Assembly (NCBI GenBank): GCA_002403305.1
Contig: DHHM01000023.1
Coordinates: 186,001-250,000, forward strand
From: Bacteroidales bacterium UBA4772
Lineage (GTDB): Bacteria > Bacteroidota > Bacteroidia > Bacteroidales > VadinHA17
Direction: 5' to 3'
Length of the DNA: 64,000 bases
The notes below the pieces were generated by a model that had not been told where the DNA came from, ran no database searches, and was given only the letters and a program-made list of their open reading frames with translations. Numbering within the stretch: position 1 is the first letter of the stretch; each line of letters opens with the position of its first letter. The translations under genes and the position numbers were made by a program. Of this stretch, positions 33,911 to 43,159 are shown piece by piece.

Positions 33911-36900
33911 ATGAAGAACCGTACTCAGATAATTTTCTTGCTTCTGACATTATCCTGGTCAGTCACAGCCCAGATCAACAGAACCGGGGTGCCTCTGATC
34001 AGTTGGTTTGATGCCGCCGAGACGCCGGGTGACCTGGAGAACAGGTGCATTACCATGGATACACGCGGTGTCATGTATTTTGGCAACGAATCAAATGGGA
34101 TAGTCACCTACGACGGTCAGCACTGGGGGCTGATCCCCATGCCTGGCCTGCATAGGGTGACAGCTCTTGCATCAGATCACAGAGGATTGGTATACGCAGG
34201 GGGGGAGAGCGATTTCGGACTCCTTCAGCCGGTGGCTTCAGGTGTACTTGCATTCAGCTCTCTCACTGACAGGATCATTGATTCCTTATCACGCACAGAG
34301 GTAGGTTCGATTCGTTCTATTGCCGCTGACAGCAACAGGGTTATTTTTGCCGACAGAAGCAGACTCTACCTGTATGATCTCTCCGGCGACTCGGTTCATG
34401 TAAGCGATCTGGACAGGGAGTACGGAGTCAGAAGTATTTCCGTCATCCTGTCAGCTTACGGGAAGGTGATCGTCGCGGATAACAGGCAAGGGCTCCTTGA
34501 GTACTCCGACGGCAGGTTGACGCAGGTTCCGGGAGGGGATGAGATAAGAATGGTCCGTTTTGTCACCCTTCTTCCGTATGACCGCGACAATATTTTGATA
34601 ATCACTGCAGAAGACGGTCTGATTCTTTTCAATCACCGGACCGGAACCGTAAACCGACAGTTTCTTGATCCGGTTGATAACAGACGGTTAACGATCGGGG
34701 GAGTGACAGGTGCGGTAACCATTCCCGGCAGGGCTGTGGCGGTAGGGCTCTCCGGAGGCGGAATATATATCTTCAGTCATGACGGAACCCTGCTGCAGCA
34801 TATCTCCAAAACGACCTCAGGGCTGAGGGAGTCAACCGTGACAGCCATGTACTGTGACTATGCCTCCAACTCCCAGCTGTGGTTCTGCACCAGGGGATTC
34901 ATCAACAGGGCATACGTCTCACTTCCTGCCAACGAGTTCGGCAGTACATCAGGCATAGAGTCGCCTCCGGGCGATATTGAAAAATTCGGCGCATCCGTTT
35001 ATGTGGCCGGTGACAATGGAATATACAGGAGCTTTACTGACAGTATGGGTGTGATGCGCTTCATGCAGACAGAACTCCCCGCCGGCCGGGTCTCTGACCT
35101 GCAGACTGTGATGCTGCCTGATGATACCCTCCTGCTGGCAGCAGCCTCTGACGGCCTGTGGCAGCTCAGACAAAACGGATCTGCCTTTCGTCTGCTGGCC
35201 AGGTCCGGCATAACAGTAGTCAGGTCTGACAGGTATGATGCTTTAAATGTAATCACAGGATCAAGTGACGGTATCATAAGGACCCTCAGATATTCAGAAG
35301 GTGGCTGGAAAATTGTAAATACCAGCCTGAAGCACGAACTGCCGGGCAGGATAGAGGCTATCGAACAGTCTGCTCCCGGAGAGTGGTGGATTCTTACTTC
35401 CGCTACTGCCGGCATCACACGAATGAGATGTGATGACAGCGATATAGTTTTTATTCGTTATGACCGTGATAGCGGCATTGAGTGCGACACCCTGAACACT
35501 GTCTCCTTTATAGATGAGAGGCTTTACCTCGGGACAGGCAGGGGGATATACAGATATGATGAAGGTAATGACAGGTTTGCAAAGGATCAGGGGTTGACGG
35601 GTAGCACATTTGACAGGGCAATGATACACAGCCTCTTCAAGACGCCCGGCGGTGACATATATGTTTCCGGTTTCGACGGCCGCCATTTTGATGCCCTGGT
35701 CAACGCGACGAGCCAGGGACATGTGGTATTCAGAAAGCAGTTTGATTTTCTTCCTGACGTGGCATCGGGCGGCATCGCCTCGATCGACGGGAATATTTGG
35801 ATCACAAAGGGGCGAAAGGTATATGTCCTTGATAAATCGAAACTGGGGTTCAACTACGGTTCATTCAGCACCCTGTTAACCTGTATTGCATCAGGTGATC
35901 AGCGGCTGATGGACAATTCATTTTACATCGAAACCCCAACCGGGGTCAGAATACCTTCGGCGGTGCAACCGGAAGAAAATAAACCCCTGCTGAAGGCTGC
36001 CTCAAACAGTATTACTTTCAGCTGGACTACAACTTCATATGCCGGAGAGGATAAGACCGAATACATGTATAAGCTTGAGGGATTCGACCATGACTGGTCA
36101 AAGTGGGAGAGGAGAGCTTTCAGAGACTACACCAGTCTCCCCGGCGGCAGTTATATGTTCAGGCTTAAGGCCAAAACGGTCACCGGTCTCGAAAGTGACG
36201 AGGTTACGTACGGTTTCAGGGTTAAGAGGAGATGGTATACAACCCTGCCTGCAATTCTGCTCTATACCGCAGCAGCATCCCTGCTCTTTTACCTGATCAT
36301 GAGGATGCATTCCTCAAGGGTTAATGACCGTAACAGGCGGCTGGAGACTTTGCTGGTCGACAAAAGTCTTGAGGCTGATCTCAGTAAGAGTAAGATGGAG
36401 TCATTGATAAGCTATGCCGGTACGATACAGCGTGCCCTGCTGCCCCCGGAAAATATGCTGCAAAATGCTTTCCCGAACTGTTTTGTTCTCAACAGGCCGC
36501 GTGATCCTGCCGGCGGTGATTTTTACTGGATTGCGGAGAGGGATAACAGGTTTTTTATTGCTGTAGGTGACTGTACCGGCCATGGAGTTTCAGCTGCCAT
36601 GATGACCCTTATGGGACTCTCCTTCCTCAATGATGCTTTCAACAGCAAAAAGAAGGTCACCACTGCCGGTGTTCTGGACGCACTGCACGAACGACTGATT
36701 GGAGCACTGAGGCCCTCGGAGACTCCCGACGGCCGTCATGAGACAATGGAGATTGCCATTATCGGCGTTGACCGGCGGAATGGTATCATTGAATTCTCTG
36801 GCGCAGGTTTACATTGTTTCAGGGTAAGAGGGATGAGCGGGGTGGATTCTGCGGAGTTAAGCAGGTACTCCGGAGAAGAGGCTGACGGTGTGCGGACGGA

Positions 36901-37222
36901 TGGTAAATACATTATCGAGACACTTTACGGGGACAGAATCCCTGCAGGAGTTCAGCAGAGGGAGGGGCATGAGTTCAGACGACAGGAATGGAAACTGGAG
37001 AAGGATACTTCCTATTACCTCTTCACCGACGGGTATTCAGACCAGTTTAATGGTTTAACAGGCAGGAAATTCATGAGAGGAAACTTCAGGAGCCTGATTC
37101 TTGAGATACAAAATTTCCCAATGAGCAGACAGAAGGAGATACTGGAGGAGAGGCTCCTGAGCTGGAAGGGCTCGGCGCCGCAGACAGATGACATCCTTGT
37201 CGTGGGGTTCAAGATTGAATAG
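33911..37222 (+). CDS. Sensor phosphatase: beta-propeller, Y_Y_Y, membrane helix, SpoIIE/PP2C
   Basis: 1103 residues from the ATG at 33911, which starts a signal peptide (MKNRTQIIFLLLTLSWSVTA); the frame runs upstream to 33836 without signal features. The periplasmic part is a long beta-propeller (two-component-regulator type), then a Y_Y_Y domain (YMYKLEGFDHDWSKW, LPGGSYMFRLKAKT), one transmembrane helix (LPAILLYTAAASLLFYLIM) and a coiled linker. The C-terminal PP2C phosphatase shows GGDFYW near 867, GDCTGHG near 885 and DDILVVGF at the end, with metal-binding Asp residues. It senses a ligand outside and controls a cytoplasmic phosphoprotein, perhaps an anti-sigma partner. Confidence 0.92.
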   Translation: MKNRTQIIFLLLTLSWSVTAQINRTGVPLISWFDAAETPGDLENRCITMDTRGVMYFGNESNGIVTYDGQHWGLIPMPGLHRVTALASDHRGLVYAGGESDFGLLQPVASGVLAFSSLTDRIIDSLSRTEVGSIRSIAADSNRVIFADRSRLYLYDLSGDSVHVSDLDREYGVRSISVILSAYGKVIVADNRQGLLEYSDGRLTQVPGGDEIRMVRFVTLLPYDRDNILIITAEDGLILFNHRTGTVNRQFLDPVDNRRLTIGGVTGAVTIPGRAVAVGLSGGGIYIFSHDGTLLQHISKTTSGLRESTVTAMYCDYASNSQLWFCTRGFINRAYVSLPANEFGSTSGIESPPGDIEKFGASVYVAGDNGIYRSFTDSMGVMRFMQTELPAGRVSDLQTVMLPDDTLLLAAASDGLWQLRQNGSAFRLLARSGITVVRSDRYDALNVITGSSDGIIRTLRYSEGGWKIVNTSLKHELPGRIEAIEQSAPGEWWILTSATAGITRMRCDDSDIVFIRYDRDSGIECDTLNTVSFIDERLYLGTGRGIYRYDEGNDRFAKDQGLTGSTFDRAMIHSLFKTPGGDIYVSGFDGRHFDALVNATSQGHVVFRKQFDFLPDVASGGIASIDGNIWITKGRKVYVLDKSKLGFNYGSFSTLLTCIASGDQRLMDNSFYIETPTGVRIPSAVQPEENKPLLKAASNSITFSWTTTSYAGEDKTEYMYKLEGFDHDWSKWERRAFRDYTSLPGGSYMFRLKAKTVTGLESDEVTYGFRVKRRWYTTLPAILLYTAAASLLFYLIMRMHSSRVNDRNRRLETLLVDKSLEADLSKSKMESLISYAGTIQRALLPPENMLQNAFPNCFVLNRPRDPAGGDFYWIAERDNRFFIAVGDCTGHGVSAAMMTLMGLSFLNDAFNSKKKVTTAGVLDALHERLIGALRPSETPDGRHETMEIAIIGVDRRNGIIEFSGAGLHCFRVRGMSGVDSAELSRYSGEEADGVRTDGKYIIETLYGDRIPAGVQQREGHEFRRQEWKLEKDTSYYLFTDGYSDQFNGLTGRKFMRGNFRSLILEIQNFPMSRQKEILEERLLSWKGSAPQTDDILVVGFKIE

Positions 37223-37224
37223 GC

Positions 37225-37872
37225 TTATTTTGCTGTTGCAAAATCATCGCTCAGGCGGTAGAAGATTCCCTTTTCTCCTGCTTCATAACTGATCAGGCCG
37301 CAGAGAATAAAATCACTCAGTATCTTTTCTGCCGTTATTCCGTTTATGCCGGCAAGTTGCCGGAATTCACTGACGGTTATCTCTCCTTCGGTGCGCAGGT
37401 GGCTTAACAGCATGTTTTCCTTATCGTCAAACCGCAACAGTACGCCCCTGTTCTTTCCTATCCTTCGCCACACCTGCAGTATAACCCTGTCAGCCATAAA
37501 GTTTTGGTCGTGCTGTCGGAAATAGGCCCTCCATCTGCCGTTCTCATCCTTTGCCCTGACAGGTTTTTCCTCACTTCCGGGAACATCGACTTCAAGAATA
37601 GTCTTGCCGTTAATGGTATGATTTTTTGTTCTGATCGCCACCTCGGGGCTACAGTATATGGTTGCCGCAGCATCGATCATATAGAGCTCTTCGTCAGATC
37701 GCACTCCGGCCAGCGATCCGTTATCCCTGACACCGATGAGCAGCTTGCCTCCCTCACTGTTCGAGAAGGCTGACAGGGTGCGGGCGATCTTCCTCGGATC
37801 GGAGATGCAGTACTTGAAGTCAAGATTCATGCCTTCCCCCTTGAGGATGAGGTTATGAATATAGCGTCCCAT
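37225..37872 (-). CDS. AlbA_2/Schlafen-like putative ATP-binding protein
   Basis: 215 residues. The N-terminal half matches the AlbA_2 domain (PF04326): LILKGEGMNLDFKYC, ARTLSAFSNSEGGKLLIGVRDNG and LEVDVPGSEEKPVRA. The C-terminal part, from about 140, is a winged-helix type region (GEITVSEFRQLAGINGITAEKIL). The start at 37872 is kept because LILKGEG belongs to the domain. AlbA_2 proteins occur as putative regulators or in defence contexts; the role here is unknown. It is convergent with the sensor phosphatase, 2 bp apart. Confidence 0.82.
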   Translation of the reverse strand: MGRYIHNLILKGEGMNLDFKYCISDPRKIARTLSAFSNSEGGKLLIGVRDNGSLAGVRSDEELYMIDAAATIYCSPEVAIRTKNHTINGKTILEVDVPGSEEKPVRAKDENGRWRAYFRQHDQNFMADRVILQVWRRIGKNRGVLLRFDDKENMLLSHLRTEGEITVSEFRQLAGINGITAEKILSDFILCGLISYEAGEKGIFYRLSDDFATAK

Positions 37873-37969
37873 GGTACCGGTTGCAAGGTGCTATCTGGCA
37901 GCAACAGCAAGATAATACAAAATATTTGTATATTGGCTCAGATGTAAATATCTAACAAATTAAAGATTG

Positions 37970-39145
37970 ATGAAGAGAAGAGACTTTCTGAGATCAGGCC
38001 TTGCAGGCGCTGCAGGCCTTACGGTGTTTAACAATTCAGCTCTGGCTGCGATGCCGGATGAGCCGGTTATATACCGAACGCTGGGCCGTACAGGCCTCAG
38101 ACTGCCCGTCGTTAGTTTCGGTGTGATGAGATCTGACAACAGCTCGCTGGTTCAGGCTGCCTATGAGGGCGGCATGAAGATGTTCGACACTGCCCACGGT
38201 TATATGAACGGTCGTAATGAGGAGATGCTCGGCAACTTTTTTTCCACCCTGCCCCGTGACTCCTTTGTCCTTGCCACAAAGGTGAAGCCGGCAGGTGTTG
38301 ATAATCGTACAGGGTTGCCATCGGCTGATACAACTGCTGCCGACTTTCTGGGTAAATTTGACCTGAGCATGAAGAGGCTGAAGCTTGATCATGTGGATAT
38401 TCTGTACATGCACGCGGCAGACAGCGTAGAGATGGTAAGGCATGAGGAAATAGTAAATTCCATGCTTGACCTCAAGAAAAGTGGGAGGGTCAGGTTCATA
38501 GGAAACTCAACACACAAGAATGAGCCCCTGGTCATCAATACGATGGCTGATGACGGCATCTGGGATGTGGTGCTCACCTCTTACAACTACCGTCAGACAT
38601 ACCGTGACGGGATGAACAGCGCCATTGAAAAGGCCGCTGCTGCTGGCATGGGTGTTGTGGCGATGAAAACAATGGCAGGAGGGTGGCTGGACAGGGAGAG
38701 GACGCAGCCGGTCAATGCTCCGGCTGCACTGAAATGGGTGTTATCGAATCCCAATGTACACACAACCATACCTGGTATCACCGCCTTTGATCAGCTGACC
38801 ACCGATCTGAAGGTGATGAGGGATATTTCCCTGACATCAGATGAGGAAGCGGTACTGTTAGCCCAGGCGGAATGTCAGGGACTTTACTGCAACGCCTGCA
38901 ACAACTGTGCACCGGGTTGCAGCAAACAGCTCCCGATTCCTGAATTGATGAGGGCATATATGTATGCTTACGGTTACGGCAATCTTGCCATGGCATCGGA
39001 GCTTCTTGCCGAGACCGCAGTGTCACAGGACCCCTGTGCCGGGTGTGACAGCTGCACGGCATCCTGTGTGCGGGGCTTCAATCTCAGAGACAAGATCACC
39101 GATGTCACCAGGCTGGCAAATGTGCCGTATGATTTGCTGGCATAA
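37970..39145 (+). CDS. Tat-exported aldo/keto reductase with two C-terminal 4Fe-4S-type cysteine clusters
   Basis: 391 residues from the ATG at 37970 (MKRRDFLRSGLAGAAGL, a twin-arginine signal); a TTG three bases earlier is not needed. The AKR barrel keeps the catalytic tetrad D73, Y78, K104 and H148 (FDTAHGYM, ATKVK, DILYMHAA). After the barrel come two Cys clusters, CNACNNCAPGC and CAGCDSCTASC, each fit to bind a 4Fe-4S cluster. This links a sugar- or carbonyl-reducing barrel to electron transfer in the periplasm. The DUF6599-like gene follows after 9 bp. Substrate unknown. Confidence 0.9.
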   Translation: MKRRDFLRSGLAGAAGLTVFNNSALAAMPDEPVIYRTLGRTGLRLPVVSFGVMRSDNSSLVQAAYEGGMKMFDTAHGYMNGRNEEMLGNFFSTLPRDSFVLATKVKPAGVDNRTGLPSADTTAADFLGKFDLSMKRLKLDHVDILYMHAADSVEMVRHEEIVNSMLDLKKSGRVRFIGNSTHKNEPLVINTMADDGIWDVVLTSYNYRQTYRDGMNSAIEKAAAAGMGVVAMKTMAGGWLDRERTQPVNAPAALKWVLSNPNVHTTIPGITAFDQLTTDLKVMRDISLTSDEEAVLLAQAECQGLYCNACNNCAPGCSKQLPIPELMRAYMYAYGYGNLAMASELLAETAVSQDPCAGCDSCTASCVRGFNLRDKITDVTRLANVPYDLLA

Positions 39146-39154
39146 ACACATAAA

Positions 39155-40003
39155 ATGATGAGATACATAAAAATTATCTTGCTGGCGGGGATAGCTGTCG
39201 CGCTCTCCGTTGTCATGAAGGGTCAGCAGCTCTTTCCTGAGCTGAAGGGCTACAGGGCAGTAGATGAATACCCGGTCTATACCCCTGATGATCTGTGGGA
39301 TTATATCAACGGTGCCGCCGACGGTTATCTGGCACTTGGGTTCACCGACCTGACTATCAGGGAATATGTCAGGGGAAAGAATAAGATCAAGGCTGAGATA
39401 TACAGGTTTGGCAATGATTCGCAGGCATTCGGAATATACTCCATGGAGCGTTCCCCGGGGTATGATTTTATCCTGGCTGGCGTTCAGGGTTACAGTGAGC
39501 AGGGGCTGGTACATTTTTACAAGGATCGTTATTACGTGAAGCTCATGACCCATTCCGGATCAGCAAAGGTAAATGCGAAGATGAGAGATCTGGCTCTGCT
39601 GATTTCAGGCCGCATAGAGGGCAGCAATGATTTTCCGGCACTACTTAAGCTCTTTCCTGCCGAAGGCCGGCTTCAGAACCAGGAGACATATCTTCTTGAG
39701 AGCGTCCTGGGTCACGGCTTTCTCAGGAAGGCATTCAGGGCCTCCTATGAGCTTGACGGCGACAGGTTTGACATATACCTGTTCAGCTGTGACGGGGAAG
39801 AGGAGGCTGCTCTGATGGCCGGAAGCCTTGCCGGTGATGCATTTGATGCCTCGGAGGAGTTTTTCAAGTATGCTTTTGAGGACAGATACAACGGGGTGCT
39901 CCATATGGCCAGAAGAGGTAGCACAATGGTAATTGTCAGCGGACTGGGATTCGATAAAACCCCTGTGGCAGAGCGGTACATAGCTTCAATGCTGGGCGAG
40001 TGA
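39155..40003 (+). CDS. DUF6599-like periplasmic protein
   Basis: 282 residues. Signal peptide (MRYIKIILLAGIAVALSVVM), then a soluble alpha/beta protein with the marker stretch LWDYINGAADGYLALGF and FGNDSQAFGIYSMERS; these resemble DUF6599-type proteins of Bacteroidota, as I recall them. No catalytic motif is visible. It is co-transcribed with the aldo/keto reductase, so a role with that exported redox enzyme is possible (inference). Two ATGs (39155 and 39158) are equally good starts. A bidirectional terminator follows. Confidence 0.75.
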   Translation: MMRYIKIILLAGIAVALSVVMKGQQLFPELKGYRAVDEYPVYTPDDLWDYINGAADGYLALGFTDLTIREYVRGKNKIKAEIYRFGNDSQAFGIYSMERSPGYDFILAGVQGYSEQGLVHFYKDRYYVKLMTHSGSAKVNAKMRDLALLISGRIEGSNDFPALLKLFPAEGRLQNQETYLLESVLGHGFLRKAFRASYELDGDRFDIYLFSCDGEEEAALMAGSLAGDAFDASEEFFKYAFEDRYNGVLHMARRGSTMVIVSGLGFDKTPVAERYIASMLGE

Positions 40004-40033
40004 GGTCAGTCCGATCAGTGAGCAGTAGCACCA

Positions 40034-40067
40034 AAAAGAGGGTATCTCTTACGGGACACCCTCTTTT
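40034..40067. terminator. Bidirectional terminator between DUF6599 and tonB
   Basis: AAAAGAGGGT and ACCCTCTTTT form a 10-bp stem. The stem's A-rich and T-rich ends give U-tracts in both directions, suiting the convergent DUF6599 and tonB genes. Confidence 0.85.
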
Positions 40068-40090
40068 CTATTCACTTAATCAGCTAATTG

Positions 40091-40867
40091 TTACTTCAGC
40101 TGGAAGTTTATCGGCACGCTGTACCATACGTTCACGGGTTTTCCTCCCTGCTTGCCCGGTTTCCACAACGGCAGCATCTTGATAACCCTTATTGCCTCGT
40201 TATCGAGTGAGGGGTCAACGCCCCTGACGATTGAGACCTGGTCAACAGTTCCCTTGTAGGTAACGCAGAAACGGAGGATCACCTTGCCCTGGATGTTGTT
40301 TTCCTTAGCCAGTTCAGGGTATTTGATGTTGTCATAGATGAACTTGAACAGTTCCACATCTCCACCCGGGAATGAAGGCATCTCCTCCACGACAACGAAT
40401 ACTTCCTGGGGTGCTTCTTCCTGTATCTCTTCCTGAACCTGTTCGATAACCTCAACCACCTCAGCATCAACAACAGTCTCAACAACATCATCGGCGGTCA
40501 TAAACTGAGTTGCCTCTTCAGGCTTGACTGTATCTACAACCACAGGTGCCACATATTTGACCACCGTCTGCTGTTCTTCGGGCGGTGGCGGAGGCGGCGG
40601 AGGTGGCGGAGCTGCCTCTTCCTGCTGCAGGTCGTTGGCCATCTCTGCTATTACCTCATTGGCATCTCTCTGTTTTACCTGGGCTATGTTCTTGGCCCTG
40701 ATGTAAGGCACAATTGCTGCCGTGAACACCACTATTATCCCAATGAGTATTGAGAGACTCATCGTCCTGGAATATCTCCTGCGGATGTCATAGGCCCCGT
40801 ATTCCTTGTTACGGTTTTCGAAGACAATGTCATCGAGACTTGGATATTTTTTCTTTTCCTTTGCCAT
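40091..40867 (-). CDS. tonB: TonB energy transducer
   Basis: 258 residues. Cytoplasmic basic N-terminus, one membrane helix at about 36-56 (SLSILIGIIVVFTAAIVPYI), a run of ten prolines at 87-96 as part of a Pro/Glu/Val-rich spacer, and the TonB C-terminal domain (YPELAKENNIQGKVILRFCV, LDNEAIRVIKMLPLWKPGKQ). It couples the ExbB/ExbD proton-motive machinery to outer-membrane receptors. It is the last gene of the exbB-exbD-exbD-tonB operon. The long antisense frame with poly-Gly is only the complement of the Pro run. Confidence 0.95.
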   Translation of the reverse strand: MAKEKKKYPSLDDIVFENRNKEYGAYDIRRRYSRTMSLSILIGIIVVFTAAIVPYIRAKNIAQVKQRDANEVIAEMANDLQQEEAAPPPPPPPPPPEEQQTVVKYVAPVVVDTVKPEEATQFMTADDVVETVVDAEVVEVIEQVQEEIQEEAPQEVFVVVEEMPSFPGGDVELFKFIYDNIKYPELAKENNIQGKVILRFCVTYKGTVDQVSIVRGVDPSLDNEAIRVIKMLPLWKPGKQGGKPVNVWYSVPINFQLK

Positions 40868-40878
40868 ATCAGTGTCTT

Positions 40879-41538
40879 CTATTGTGCTGACCCTGAAGCG
40901 GTCTCCGGCTCCCGGCCAATTGCATTGACCACCAGACCCTCTTCTATCCAGTCCATTTCAGTAAATGTGTAGCGCGCAATACCTACAATAGACATCTCGT
41001 CAATAATATCAACGAAATTCTTGTATTTTGAAGTCTTGTAGGCTTTTATGAGTACAATCGGACCTGTGTCGTCATCCTTCTTCAGCTGACTGATGGCACT
41101 TCGCATGGAGTCCTGCTTGATATCGATCTTACCTGCGATAACATCTTTCTCAAACTGGTCTATCTTGCGAAACAGAGCCCTGTTCCTGTCGAGCAGCACC
41201 TGACGGATGCCGTCTGCGCTGAAGTCGGTCTCCTGCAGTACGGTTACGTCCGGGTCGGCTTTGCCGGGGTACCAGAATACCTTGTCGTCAGGACCGAGGA
41301 TGATGTTTAATGTCCGGCTCTCAGCGATCTTGGGAGGTTCTACCTTCTCATTCTTCCTGATTTTTTCAGGAAGAACGATCTCCATAATCTTCGGTTTGCT
41401 GAACGCTGCCGTGAGCATGAAGAATGTAATGAGCAGACTCATGAGGTCCACCATCGGCGTCATATCAACGCGGGCATCACCTTTTTTTGGTTTCTTCTTC
41501 CCGCCTCTGCTTTTCTGCTCTACTTGAATATCTGCCAT
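40879..41538 (-). CDS. exbD: ExbD-type biopolymer transport protein (second copy)
   Basis: 219 residues. N-terminal basic tail (KSRGGKKKPKKGDAR), one membrane helix with the essential Asp in VDMTPMVDLMSLLITFFM, then a periplasmic domain (DPDVTVLQETDFSADGIRQVL, MSIVGIARYTFTEMDWIEEG). ExbD dimers insert in the ExbB pentamer pore and transfer proton motive force. It begins 1 bp after the first exbD stop. Length is above the usual 140 residues because of the longer periplasmic domain typical of Bacteroidota. Confidence 0.93.
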   Translation of the reverse strand: MADIQVEQKSRGGKKKPKKGDARVDMTPMVDLMSLLITFFMLTAAFSKPKIMEIVLPEKIRKNEKVEPPKIAESRTLNIILGPDDKVFWYPGKADPDVTVLQETDFSADGIRQVLLDRNRALFRKIDQFEKDVIAGKIDIKQDSMRSAISQLKKDDDTGPIVLIKAYKTSKYKNFVDIIDEMSIVGIARYTFTEMDWIEEGLVVNAIGREPETASGSAQ

Positions 41539-41539
41539 T

Positions 41540-42181
41540 TTACTCTTCTCCTATTTGTTCATCTGTTACTTCAACTGCCCTGAGACTGGTGATCAGGTTG
41601 AACCTGTTCACGTTTTTGTCCTGCAGAATGTCAAGCACTTCCCTTACGACCGGGAACGGAACGTCAGCATCACCCTTGATCATCGTCTGCACTGCAGGGT
41701 TTACCTGACGGGCGAAGAGTATCCACAGGGCAAGCTGGTTGTCCGTTGAGTCAATAGGGACACCCTTTTCCATTGCTATCTTCTTATCAGTGTCTTTAAG
41801 GGCAAGGTAAGCCTTCATATCCTGGATCGGGACCCCGACGGAGGTGCCTGTCTTTTCAAACAGGCGAAGTTCCTCATCGGTAAACTCAATGTTGTAGCGC
41901 TTGCCCATTTCGGCAAGTATCTTGGGGCGGAATTTCAGAATGGTATCCGGTCCGTTGTCAACATTGAAGAATATCCTGCTGTCTTTCGCAATGAGAACGG
42001 TCATTACGTTGGCATCCATCATCGGTTTCTCCGACACAGAAAAAGGAGTATCAACAGGAGCCGTTTCCTGGGGCCTGAATGTAGCTGTCAGAATGAAGAA
42101 GGTAAGCAGCAGAACAAACAGGTCCACCATCGGCGTCATGTCGATTCGTGGCGATTTGGTTCCTAATTTAATCTTTGGCAT
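41540..42181 (-). CDS. exbD: ExbD-type biopolymer transport protein (first copy)
   Basis: 213 residues with the same layout as the second copy: short N-terminus, one helix (IDMTPMVDLFVLLLTFFILT) with the proton-carrying Asp, then a periplasmic domain (NPAVQTMIKGDADVPFPVVREVL). The two copies differ strongly outside the helix, so they are diverged paralogues rather than a recent duplication, and could form hetero-dimers. Lies between exbB and the second exbD, separated by 46 and 1 bp. Confidence 0.93.
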   Translation of the reverse strand: MPKIKLGTKSPRIDMTPMVDLFVLLLTFFILTATFRPQETAPVDTPFSVSEKPMMDANVMTVLIAKDSRIFFNVDNGPDTILKFRPKILAEMGKRYNIEFTDEELRLFEKTGTSVGVPIQDMKAYLALKDTDKKIAMEKGVPIDSTDNQLALWILFARQVNPAVQTMIKGDADVPFPVVREVLDILQDKNVNRFNLITSLRAVEVTDEQIGEE

Positions 42182-42227
42182 CTTTTAAATCCTTTCTTTT
42201 TTTGACCAAAAGAATAAATTCGGTGAA

Positions 42228-43043
42228 CTACTTCTTCAGTGATGCAGCAAAGGTCTGAGTCAGACTGAAGCCTGCCTCATCGATTTTGGAGACGTAACCG
42301 TCAATGCTGGATGAGAACACGTTAAAGAAAATAATAGCCAGGGTTGAACCTGTGATACCGAATGCTGTATTAACAAGGGCTTCCGAAATACCGGTTGAAA
42401 GGGCGAGGGCATCGGGTGCACCTGACTGAGCCAGGGCAGCAAATGCACGGATCATCCCGATAACTGTTCCGATAAGACCGATAAGCACTGAGATCGATGC
42501 AATGGTTGAAAGCATGACCATGTTCCTTGAGAGGGTAGGAAGCTCGAGAGCCGTAGCCTCTTCAAGAGCCTGCTTCATGGAGGTGATCTTCTGGTCTTTC
42601 TCCAGCTCGGCGTCATTTTCAAGGGCGCGGTAACGCGAAAGGCCAGCCCTGAGAACGTTTGCAAGAGATCCCTTCTGGTTGTCGCAGGCTACAATAGCGT
42701 CCTCAATACTGTTCTCTGCAAGCATCTCCTTGATATTGGCAACAAATACGTTGAGCCTGCCTCTGCCCTTGATCCTGTTGAGACTGATCCACCTTTCGAC
42801 AATGTAGATAAGGAGCGTGATCACAATCGTTATGAGGATAGGTACAATAACGCCTCCCTTATACATGAGGCCGAGAAGGTTGCCCTGCAGTGGATGGCCC
42901 TTGGGGTTACCCCCCTCAAAGTTGACCGGGTTACCCAGGACTTTGGTGAAAATAAGATAAGCAGCAATAAATGCCAGAATAATTGCAAGAGGTGCAAAAA
43001 GCGATTGCCATACACCGCTGGACGACTTGGATTTTTTACTCAT
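42228..43043 (-). CDS. exbB: ExbB/TolQ/MotA proton channel
   Basis: 271 residues. Four hydrophobic segments: near 14-37, 60-82, 167-193 and 220-243, the last two carrying the channel signature (IASISVLIGLIGTVIGMIRAF, NTAFGITGSTLAIIFF). It forms the pentameric pore that houses ExbD. The extra N-terminal helix is common in Bacteroidota. Upstream is a 116-bp spacer with a perfect -7 box (43145-43152), so exbB-exbD-exbD-tonB may be transcribed apart from the TPR and PstS-like genes. Confidence 0.95.
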   Translation of the reverse strand: MSKKSKSSSGVWQSLFAPLAIILAFIAAYLIFTKVLGNPVNFEGGNPKGHPLQGNLLGLMYKGGVIVPILITIVITLLIYIVERWISLNRIKGRGRLNVFVANIKEMLAENSIEDAIVACDNQKGSLANVLRAGLSRYRALENDAELEKDQKITSMKQALEEATALELPTLSRNMVMLSTIASISVLIGLIGTVIGMIRAFAALAQSGAPDALALSTGISEALVNTAFGITGSTLAIIFFNVFSSSIDGYVSKIDEAGFSLTQTFAASLKK

Positions 43044-43144
43044 TTTAGTATTCTTTAGTTGGTTAAGTAAACAGTTGGCAAAAATAATTATTCTCTTAAT
43101 CTTTTACAATAGTCACAGTGAATTAGATGCAATTTCCGAGACCG

Positions 43145-43152
43145 CAAAGATA
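43145..43152 (-). promoter_or_regulatory. Candidate -7 element TATCTTTG before exbB
   Basis: Exact TAnnTTTG match on the minus strand, just after the TPR stop codon. It would give a 5' UTR of about 95 nt for exbB. No -33 box was found at normal distance. Confidence 0.35.
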
Positions 43153-43159
43153 TCATTTT

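Noticed and set aside
33911..37222. PorZ-like T9SS component
   Set aside because: Propellers are present, but the protein has a membrane helix and a SpoIIE phosphatase and lacks a T9SS C-terminal domain.
40524..40706. Poly-glycine open frame
   Set aside because: It is the complement of the ten-proline run in tonB.
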